DNA of 64,000 nucleotides from Microbacterium sp. CFH 31415 (GTDB lineage: Bacteria; Actinomycetota; Actinomycetes; Actinomycetales; Microbacteriaceae). The position numbers were made by a program, and so were the translations under genes. The notes below the pieces were generated by a model. The model saw only the letters and a list, made by a program, of their open reading frames with translations, made no database searches and was not told the origin of the DNA. The stretch covers positions 124,001 to 188,000 of the forward strand of contig NZ_JAKYXC010000003.1 in the NCBI RefSeq assembly GCF_022538185.1, given 5' to 3'. This document shows, piece after piece, positions 38,410 through 44,680 of the stretch; position 1 is the first letter of the stretch; each line of letters opens with the position of its first letter.

Positions 38410-39075
38410 CTAGCGCGTCGCCGCGACGCGGTCCAGCGCCGCGAGCAGGGGCCGAGGCATCCGCTCCAGGGGCATCGCCTCGACCAGGATGCGGGCGTAC
38501 CGCAGCTTGCGGCGTGCCCCGCCGGCCAGCCAGCGCCTGAGCTGCGCATGGAGATCCTGGTCGCGCCACTGCGGCTGCTGCTGCATGCGACGGAACGACG
38601 CCAGGTCACTCTGCGCCGCGAGGCAGTCCTCGACGTGGTCCAGGCCGACCCCGCGTAGGAGTTCATCCTCAAGATCGTCGACGCATGAGAAGAAGCCCGC
38701 CGACGCGGCGTCCGCCCCCGGCTCGAGCAGGCCGGCCGCGGCCAGCGCGTGCCTCACGACCGCCGATTCGGCGACGTCGTTGACGCCGGCGACCGTCACA
38801 CCGGGGTGGCGGACGGCCAGGGTGCGCAGCATCCGCCCGATGCCCTGCGCGCCACCCGTGGGGACGACACCGATGCCCGAGAGGTCGGTGCCGCGGCGCC
38901 GGGCCACGGCCTCGACTGCGATCCGGTCGCTCACCCCCTCGACGAGCACGATCCCGTGGAGGGCGGCGATGGTGTCGAGTGACTCGAGCGCCGTGTGCGC
39001 GACGAGAGCGGCGGCGGGACCGTCCGGATAGCCCTCGAGGGCGTGCCGGGCGAGTTCGCGCCGCCGCTCGCGCAT
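38410..39075 (-). CDS. Stand-alone TOPRIM-domain protein (OLD-like, no ATPase)
   Basis: A 221-residue protein: an N-terminal helix region, then a TOPRIM core (GIVLVEGVSDRIAVEAVARRRG with the metal-site Glu, VVPTGGAQGIGR, VAGVNDVAESAV with the Asp of the second motif), followed by FFSCVDDLEDELLRGVG and a helical C-terminal part (SFRRMQQQPQW, RKLRYARILVEA). This combination is a recurring actinobacterial family annotated as TOPRIM nucleotidyl transferase/hydrolase. Its ATG shares one base with the acs stop (TGATG). Role unknown. Confidence 0.8.
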   Translation of the reverse strand: MRERRRELARHALEGYPDGPAAALVAHTALESLDTIAALHGIVLVEGVSDRIAVEAVARRRGTDLSGIGVVPTGGAQGIGRMLRTLAVRHPGVTVAGVNDVAESAVVRHALAAAGLLEPGADAASAGFFSCVDDLEDELLRGVGLDHVEDCLAAQSDLASFRRMQQQPQWRDQDLHAQLRRWLAGGARRKLRYARILVEAMPLERMPRPLLAALDRVAATR

Positions 39076-41039
39076 CACCTGACCTGGGCGGAGATGACGC
39101 TCATCACGGCGGTGTCGGCAAGGGTCGTGGTGTCGCCGACCTCGCGGCCTTCGGCGACGTCGCGCAGCAGGCGGCGCATGATCTTGCCCGACCTGGTCTT
39201 CGGCAGCTCGCCGACGATGTAGACGTCGCGGGGGCGGGCGATCGGCCCGATCTGCTCGCCGACCCACTGGCGCAGGGTCTGCGCGAGGCCGTCCGGAGCG
39301 TGCGTGGACAGGTACGACTGCTTGATGATGACGAACGCCACGACCGCCTGTCCGGTCGTCTCGTCGGAGGCACCGACGACCGCGGCCTCGGCGACCGCCT
39401 CGTTGCCGACCAGCGCCGACTCGATCTCGGTCGTCGACAGGCGGTGGCCCGACACATTCATCACGTCGTCGACGCGGCCGAGCAGCCACACGTCCCCGTC
39501 GTCGTCGAGACGCGCGCCGTCGCCGGCGAAGTAGAAGCCCTGCTTCTGGAACTTGTCCCAGTAGGTCTCCACGAAACGCTCCGGGTCGCCCCAGATTCCG
39601 CGCAGCATCGAGGGCCATGGCTCGGTGAGCACGAGCAGCCCGCCGTTGCCGTTGCCGACGTGCGAGCCGTCCTCGTCGACGACGTCGATCGAGATGCCGG
39701 GAAGCGGCACCTGCGCAGACCCCGGCTTGGTCTCGGTGACGCCCGGGAGCGCCGAGATCATGGCGGCGCCGGTCTCGGTCTGCCACCACGTGTCGACGAT
39801 CGGAGCGGTCTTGCCGCCGATGATCTTGCGGTACCACATCCATGCCTCGGGGTTGATCGGCTCGCCCACCGAGCCGAGCAGACGCAGCGACGACAGGTCG
39901 AACTGCTTCGGCACCGAGCGGCCGATCTTCATGAAGGAGCGGATGGCCGTGGGCGCGGTGTAGAGGATGGTGACGCCGTACTTCTGCACGATCTCCCACC
40001 AGCGGCCGGGGTGCGGGGTGTCGGGGGTTCCTTCGTAAAGCACCTGCGTGGCGCCGTTGGCGAGCGGTCCGTACGTGACATACGTGTGGCCGGTGACCCA
40101 GCCGATGTCGGCCGTGCACCAGAACACGTCGGTCTCGGGGTGGATGTCGTGCACGACCCGGTTCGTGAACGCGGCCTGCGTGAGGTAGCCGCCGGACGTG
40201 TGCAGGATGCCCTTCGGCTTCCCGGTGGTACCCGACGTGTAGAGGATGAACAGCGGGTTCTCCGACGGGAACGGCTGCGCCTCGTGCTCGCCGGATGCCT
40301 GCGGCACGACGTCGTGCCACCACAGGTCGCGGCCGTCGGTCCAGTCCACGTCGTTGCCGCCGCGCTTCACGACGAGCACGTGCTCGACGGTCTCCTGCAC
40401 CCCCTGACCGCGGTCGGCGAGGGCGAGGTCGACCGCCGGCTTCAGTGCCGAGACCTTGCCCTTGCGGTAGCCGCCGTCGGCGGTGATGACGAGCTTGGCG
40501 CCGGCGTCGTCGATGCGCGCCCGTAGGCTGTCGGCCGAGAAGCCGCCGAACACGACGGAGTGGATCGCGCCGATGCGCGCCACAGCGAGCATGGCGGCGA
40601 CGGCCTCGGGGATCATCGGCATATAGATGGCGACGCGGTCACCGTGCCCGATGCCGAGCCCTTCGAGCACGTTCGCGAGGCGCTTGACCTCATCGGTGAG
40701 CTCGGCGTAGGTGACGCGGCGGTCGTCGCCGGGCTCGCCCTCCCAGAGCAGGGCGGTGCGGTCACCGTTGCCTGCCTCGACGTGACGGTCGAGGCAGTTG
40801 TACGCGACGTTGAGCTCGCCGTCGCCGAACCATTCGGCGAACGGCGGATTCGACCAGTCGAGCACCTTCGTGAAGGGGGTGTGCCAGTGCAGCTCGCGCG
40901 CCTGGTCTGCCCAGAAGCCCTCGCGGTCGGCGGAGGCCCGCTCGTAGAGGTCTGCGGTGGCGACGGCGTTCGCGGCGAAGTCCTCGGACGGCGCGAACCG
41001 GCGGTCCTCGTTCAGCAGGTGGTCGATCTGGCTGCTCAT
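39075..41039 (-). CDS. acs: Acetyl-CoA synthetase (AMP-forming)
   Basis: A 654-residue enzyme activating acetate to acetyl-CoA via acetyl-AMP. The adenylation motif is LYTSGTTGKPKGI, followed by GWVTGHTYVTYGPL and DTWWQTETG; the C-terminal catalytic Lys is in PKTRSGKIMRR, the site usually acetylated by Gcn5-type enzymes. Length is standard. AAAGGAG precedes the ATG. It probably serves acetate reuse when pta-ackA flux reverses. Confidence 0.97.
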   Translation of the reverse strand: MSSQIDHLLNEDRRFAPSEDFAANAVATADLYERASADREGFWADQARELHWHTPFTKVLDWSNPPFAEWFGDGELNVAYNCLDRHVEAGNGDRTALLWEGEPGDDRRVTYAELTDEVKRLANVLEGLGIGHGDRVAIYMPMIPEAVAAMLAVARIGAIHSVVFGGFSADSLRARIDDAGAKLVITADGGYRKGKVSALKPAVDLALADRGQGVQETVEHVLVVKRGGNDVDWTDGRDLWWHDVVPQASGEHEAQPFPSENPLFILYTSGTTGKPKGILHTSGGYLTQAAFTNRVVHDIHPETDVFWCTADIGWVTGHTYVTYGPLANGATQVLYEGTPDTPHPGRWWEIVQKYGVTILYTAPTAIRSFMKIGRSVPKQFDLSSLRLLGSVGEPINPEAWMWYRKIIGGKTAPIVDTWWQTETGAAMISALPGVTETKPGSAQVPLPGISIDVVDEDGSHVGNGNGGLLVLTEPWPSMLRGIWGDPERFVETYWDKFQKQGFYFAGDGARLDDDGDVWLLGRVDDVMNVSGHRLSTTEIESALVGNEAVAEAAVVGASDETTGQAVVAFVIIKQSYLSTHAPDGLAQTLRQWVGEQIGPIARPRDVYIVGELPKTRSGKIMRRLLRDVAEGREVGDTTTLADTAVMSVISAQVR

Positions 41040-41096
41040 TGAGCACGCTCCTTTGCGCGAGTGGGCGATGCCGGGACTCCGGCGAGTCTGACGAGA

Positions 41097-41102
41097 AATG
41101 TA
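41097..41102 (-). promoter_or_regulatory. Probable -10 box of acs
   Basis: TACATT on the reverse strand, implying a leader of about 50 bases with AAAGGAG. Confidence 0.4.
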
Positions 41103-41122
41103 GTTCCGGTGCCACGGAGTGA

Positions 41123-41141
41123 CTACCCCCGTTAGTAGGGG
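41123..41141. promoter_or_regulatory. Inverted repeat upstream of acs
   Basis: CTACCCCCGTTAGTAGGGG: CTAC/GTAG and CCCC/GGGG arms interlock, centred about 35 bases upstream of the predicted acs start site. It could be an activator site (LuxR- or RamB-like), but no regulator is encoded nearby. Confidence 0.4.
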
Positions 41142-41294
41142 CCTCGAATTTTTCGACTCGACCGATATATGAGTGAGAAGGCTCTCATCAACTGTTTTGC
41201 ACGGACCCCTTCCTCACATATGCTGTCCCACGGCCGAACATCGATTCTGGCATTGCGGCACCCCCATCACCCCCCGAAGTGGTGTGTCGCGCGT

Positions 41295-41327
41295 GGCGGC
41301 ATCCCATTCCCCCCATGGGATGCCGCC
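41295..41327. repeat. 13-bp perfect hairpin built on GCGGCATCC
   Basis: GGCGGCATCCCAT (41295-41307), a 7-base C-rich loop, then its exact complement ATGGGATGCCGCC (41315-41327), followed by CCTGTTTT. It could terminate transcription on the plus strand, but no gene ends here. Confidence 0.75.
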
Positions 41328-41435
41328 CCTGTTTTCCGGGGAAGATCGCCGGGCGGCGCCTCCTCCCCAGCCGCTGCGCCGGAGCGCTCGTCCCCGGAGC
41401 GAGGACCGAGGCGTCCCCGCCGGGCAGGGCCCTCC

Positions 41436-41447
41436 TACCGTCGAGGC
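41436..41447 (+). promoter_or_regulatory. Leaderless promoter of the tad operon
   Basis: TACCGT at 41436-41441, 6 bases before the tadA ATG at 41448. Confidence 0.45.
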
Positions 41448-42524
41448 ATGACCGAGCCCTTCGTCGTCCGACCACGGAGCACCGCGGTGCCCGTCCTGGA
41501 CCGCGTCGTCCCGGCCCGGGCGATGGAGGCGGTGTCGGCTGCGCCCTGGGTGCCGGACGCGCCGGCCGGCCTGGTGCGGGTGAGGCCGTGGCATCCGTCG
41601 CTCGAACCGCTCGCCGGCCACCTCGACGATCCGGACGTCACCGATCTGTTCGTCAACGGTGCGTCGGGGCTGTTCGTCGACCGAGGCGCCGGCCCCATCC
41701 GCGATTCCGCCTGGCATGCCGATGAAGAGGAGGTGCGCGGGCTCGCCGTGGCGCTCATCGGGCTGGGCGACCGTCACATCGATGACGCGACGCCGTGCGT
41801 CGACGTGCGGCTCGAGGGCGGGATCCGCATCCACGCGGTCCTGCCTCCGGTCGCCGCCGACGGTACGGTCCTGTCGATCCGCGTGCCGAGGCTCGACCGG
41901 CCGAGTCTCGACGACCTCCGCACCGCCGGGATGTTCGGCGACGAGGCGCGCGCACGACTCGACGACCTGATCGCGCGCCGCGAGAACATCCTGGTGACAG
42001 GCGCGGCGGGCGCCGGCAAGACGACCCTCCTGGCGAGCCTGCTGAGCGCTGCTCCGCCGAACGAGCGCATCGTCACGATCGAGGACGTCGCCGAGCTGCG
42101 AGTCGACCATCCGCACCACGTCCGGCTGGAGGCGCGGCAGGCGAACCTCGAAGGGGCGGGGGCGATCGGTCTCGCGCGGCTCGTGCGCGAGGCGCTGCGG
42201 ATGCGTCCCGACCGGCTTGTCGTCGGGGAGTGCCGGGGAGAAGAGGTGCGCGAGCTGCTGTCGGCGCTGAACACTGGCCACGATGGCGGTGCCGGCACCC
42301 TCCATGCGAACGGTCTCCACGATGTGCCGGCGCGACTTGAGGCGCTCGGTGCCCTCGCCGGCCTCGACGACCACGCGGTCGCACGCCAGGTCGCGAGCGC
42401 GATCGGGTTCGTGCTGCACGTCGAGCGGACGGGCAGCGGTCGCCATCTGGCGGGCATCGGACGCCCTCGGGTCGACTCTGCGGGCCGGCTGATGATCGAG
42501 GAGGTCGCATGGGACGCACGGTGA
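41448..42524 (+). CDS. tadA: TadA/CpaF-type secretion ATPase
   Basis: A 358-residue hexameric ATPase of the type IV/Flp pilus assembly family. An N-terminal domain (DLFVNGASGLFVDRG) precedes Walker A GAAGAGKTTLL (about 182-192), the Asp-box EDVAELR, and Walker B RPDRLVVGECRGEE, with HDGGAGTLHANG. It powers the Tad system at the inner membrane. The ATG at 41448 is fixed by the -10 spacing. It overlaps the next gene by 16 bases. Confidence 0.93.
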   Translation: MTEPFVVRPRSTAVPVLDRVVPARAMEAVSAAPWVPDAPAGLVRVRPWHPSLEPLAGHLDDPDVTDLFVNGASGLFVDRGAGPIRDSAWHADEEEVRGLAVALIGLGDRHIDDATPCVDVRLEGGIRIHAVLPPVAADGTVLSIRVPRLDRPSLDDLRTAGMFGDEARARLDDLIARRENILVTGAAGAGKTTLLASLLSAAPPNERIVTIEDVAELRVDHPHHVRLEARQANLEGAGAIGLARLVREALRMRPDRLVVGECRGEEVRELLSALNTGHDGGAGTLHANGLHDVPARLEALGALAGLDDHAVARQVASAIGFVLHVERTGSGRHLAGIGRPRVDSAGRLMIEEVAWDAR

Positions 42525-43627
42525 GTTCACGGGGCGGTGGTGCCGAGGCGGTGTCGCCTCGGCCGGCGGGATCGGGATCGGCGGGATCGGCGGGTCCGAC
42601 GGGATCGGCGGGATCGGCGGGACCCGCGGGGTCGGCGGGTCCGGCGAATCCGGCGGGAGCGGCGGGTTCGGCTCGTCCGACGGGATCGGCGGGTCCGGAT
42701 GCCGGGCCCCCTGCCACGCCCGACGCCGGGTGCGCCGTCGCCGAGTCGGTGCTGCGACTGGCCGTGCTGCTGCAGGCGGGGCTCTCGCCGGCGCGGGCCT
42801 GGGCGCATCTGGCCGACGCCGGCGACCCGGCAGCGGCTCGCGTCGTCCAAGGCTGCGAGAAGCGGATGCCGCTGGCCGACGCCATCGCGCGGGCCGCGCC
42901 GCCGCGCCCCCGGCCGAAGGCGCGGTGGCGCGAGCCGGCTCATGATCCTTGGCCCGAGGTCGCCGCGGCCTGGCGCGTGGCGACCACCGTGGGCGCGCCG
43001 CTCGCGGAGAGCCTGCGCGGGCTGGCCACCGCGCTGCGCGACGCGCAGGAGGCGGCCGACGACGTGCGCGTCGCCCTCGCCGAGCCCGCCGGCACAGCCC
43101 GGCTCATGGGGTGGCTGCCGCTCGTGGCCGTCGCCCTCGGCGCGGCGCTCGGATTCGACACCCTCGGGACGCTGCTCGGTCGGCCGCTGGGTGTCGCGTG
43201 TCTGCTCGGCGGTGGCGTCCTCATCATCGCCGCCCGCTGCTGGAGCGCCCACCTCGTGCGCCGGGCCCGCGCCGACGCAGGCATTCCCGGCCTCGACGCC
43301 GAGCTGTTCGCGATCGCGCTGAGCGGCGGCGTCTCCATCGAACGGGCGACGGCGATCGTCGCCGATGCCGGAGGGAGGGGAGCGGATGCGTCGACCGCCG
43401 CCGCCCTCGCCCTGTCGCGCTCAGCGGGTGTGCCGGCGGTCGAACTGCTGCGATCGACGGCGGAGCTCGCTCGTCACCGGTCGCGCATCGACGGCCGGCT
43501 GCGCGCAGCGCAGCTGTCGTCGCGCCTCCTCCTCCCGCTCGGGGTGTGCACGCTCCCCGCCTTTCTCCTCCTCGGCGTGGCGCCGATGCTCCTGAGCGTC
43601 ATGTCCTCCATGCCCGCCGCGTTCTGA
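42509..43627 (+). CDS. Fused TadB-TadC-like protein (two T2SSF domains)
   Basis: A 372-residue membrane protein. Residues 1-72 are a Gly/Ser/Ala/Pro low-complexity segment encoded by 9-bp repeats. A first F-type domain (about 75-205: LRLAVLLQAGLSPARAW, VGAPLAESLRGLATALRDAQEAADDVR) is followed by two helices (about 195-245), then a second F-type domain (about 258-365: LFAIALSGGVSIERA, SAGVPAVELLRSTAEL) and a final helix. Most actinobacteria encode TadB and TadC separately; here one protein seems to cover both. It forms the platform for TadA. Confidence 0.78.
   Translation: MGRTVSSRGGGAEAVSPRPAGSGSAGSAGPTGSAGSAGPAGSAGPANPAGAAGSARPTGSAGPDAGPPATPDAGCAVAESVLRLAVLLQAGLSPARAWAHLADAGDPAAARVVQGCEKRMPLADAIARAAPPRPRPKARWREPAHDPWPEVAAAWRVATTVGAPLAESLRGLATALRDAQEAADDVRVALAEPAGTARLMGWLPLVAVALGAALGFDTLGTLLGRPLGVACLLGGGVLIIAARCWSAHLVRRARADAGIPGLDAELFAIALSGGVSIERATAIVADAGGRGADASTAAALALSRSAGVPAVELLRSTAELARHRSRIDGRLRAAQLSSRLLLPLGVCTLPAFLLLGVAPMLLSVMSSMPAAF
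42565..42705 (+). repeat. Degenerate 9-bp tandem repeat inside the T2SSF gene
   Basis: About fifteen imperfect copies of a GGCGGGATC/GGCGGGTCC unit, coding for Gly-Ser-Ala/Gly-Pro-Ala. The unit stays in frame, so length changes would alter only the linker. Confidence 0.75.
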
Positions 43628-43757
43628 TGCCTGGCCACCAGTGCCGGCATCGAGCCAGCACGCCGAGCCCGGCGAGCCGGCCGGCTCGTGCCCGCTGTCC
43701 CGTCCCCGACGACACCCGCCTGTGCCCACCCCACGCACACCCACGACAGGAGACCTC

Positions 43758-43964
43758 ATGACCCTTCCTCTTCTCACTGCCCGCCGCGCGGCAAAGCTCT
43801 TCGCCGACACGCACGCCGACGACACCGGCGCGGCCACCGCCGAGTACGCGATCGCCACCATGGCGGCCGTGGCCTTCGCCGGACTGCTGGTCGTGATCAT
43901 GCGCAGCGACGAGGTGCGCGGCATCCTCACCGAACTCATCCGCCGCGCTCTCACGGTCGCGTGA
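43758..43964 (+). CDS. DUF4244 / Flp-pilin-like protein
   Basis: A 68-residue protein with the Flp-like pattern: a charged leader, then DDTGAATAEYAIATMAAVAFAGLLVVIM, in which TAEYAIATMAA matches the prepilin helix start. DUF4244 proteins take the major pilin position in actinobacterial Tad clusters. ATG at 43758 with AGGAGAC 6-7 bases upstream. It overlaps the next gene as GTGA. It is the likely fibre subunit or core pseudopilin. Confidence 0.85.
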   Translation: MTLPLLTARRAAKLFADTHADDTGAATAEYAIATMAAVAFAGLLVVIMRSDEVRGILTELIRRALTVA

Positions 43965-44296
43965 TCCGCCGCAGACCCGACGACGATCGCGGGTCGGTCG
44001 TCGCCGAGTTCGCGGTCGCGCTGCCGGCGGTCATCGTCGTGCTGGTCGTCGGCGTAGGCGTCCTGGGGGCAGGTGCTCGGCAGGTGCGACTGCAGGACGC
44101 CGTCGCCGACGCGGCGCGTCTCGCGGCACGGGGCGAGCCGGCCGACCGCGTGCGCGCCGCGGTCGCGTCGGTCGCCCCCGGAGCCACGACCTCGATCGAG
44201 CCGCGCGGCGACCTCGTGTGCGTGACCGGCACGGTCGGCACCGCGCTCCCTCTCACGCTCGCCGCAACGAGCTGCGGGCTCGCCGGCGGTCTCTGA
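43961..44296 (+). CDS. TadE-family minor pilin-like protein
   Basis: A 111-residue protein: short basic-acidic leader then RGSVVAEFAVALPAVIVVLVVGVGVLG, the TadE prepilin-like helix, followed by a small periplasmic part with a Cys pair (DLVCVTG, ATSCGL). GTG start overlaps the pilin stop (GTGA), and its stop overlaps the next gene (TGATG). Confidence 0.88.
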   Translation: MIRRRPDDDRGSVVAEFAVALPAVIVVLVVGVGVLGAGARQVRLQDAVADAARLAARGEPADRVRAAVASVAPGATTSIEPRGDLVCVTGTVGTALPLTLAATSCGLAGGL

Positions 44297-44613
44297 TGCC
44301 CGGCACCGCGGCGGCGGCCGGCCTGATCGGTGCCGCAGCGGCGATCATGCTGGGGCTGGCATCTGTGGCATCGGCGTCGGTCGTCGGGCAGCGGGTCGCC
44401 GGCGCGGCCGACGCCGCCGCGCTCGCCGCGGCGGATGCCGCCTCCGGTGCGGCGGCCGGAGTGCCGTGCGACCGCGCGGCCGAGCTGGCCGCGGCTGCCG
44501 GTGTCGCGCTCGACGCCTGCGACCTGGACGGACTGGTCGCCACCGTCGCCGTCTCGGTCCGATTCGGCGTCCTCCGGGCCGGCGCGTCGGCGCGCGCGGG
44601 GCCGCCGCCCTGA
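44296..44613 (+). CDS. Rv3654c-like / TadG-like helicase-cluster secreted protein
   Basis: A 105-residue protein with an N-terminal helix (AAGLIGAAAAIMLGLASVASASVV) then GQRVAGAADAAALAAADAASG, the pattern of Rv3654c/TadG-like pilus proteins found last in actinobacterial Tad operons, with two Cys (GVPCDR, LDACDL). Role in the system is inferred from position; it is probably exported and anchored. Confidence 0.82.
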   Translation: MPGTAAAAGLIGAAAAIMLGLASVASASVVGQRVAGAADAAALAAADAASGAAAGVPCDRAAELAAAAGVALDACDLDGLVATVAVSVRFGVLRAGASARAGPPP

Positions 44614-44649
44614 CGACGACTCACAGCGACCACTCCGGGAACTGGCGTG

Positions 44650-44655
44650 TATGGT
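44650..44655 (+). promoter_or_regulatory. Probable -10 box of topA
   Basis: TATGGT, giving a leader of about 20 bases that contains GAAAGGA before the TTG start. Confidence 0.45.
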
Positions 44656-44680
44656 TTGCGACGAAGAAAGGACGCCCCCG

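Larger units (their letters stand above)
41040..41447. other. 408-base divergent intergenic region (acs / tad operon)
   Basis: No supported gene. It holds the acs ribosome site, -10 box and inverted repeat, an AT-rich dip (about 41145-41225), a 13-bp perfect hairpin (41295-41327) and the tadA -10 box. An open frame runs through 41169-41447 into tadA but has no family-like sequence. Confidence 0.7.

Noticed and set aside
41169..41447. Upstream extension of tadA or a separate small gene
   Set aside because: Composition is erratic, it includes a hairpin and promoter, and a -10 box 6 bases before 41448 marks the start.
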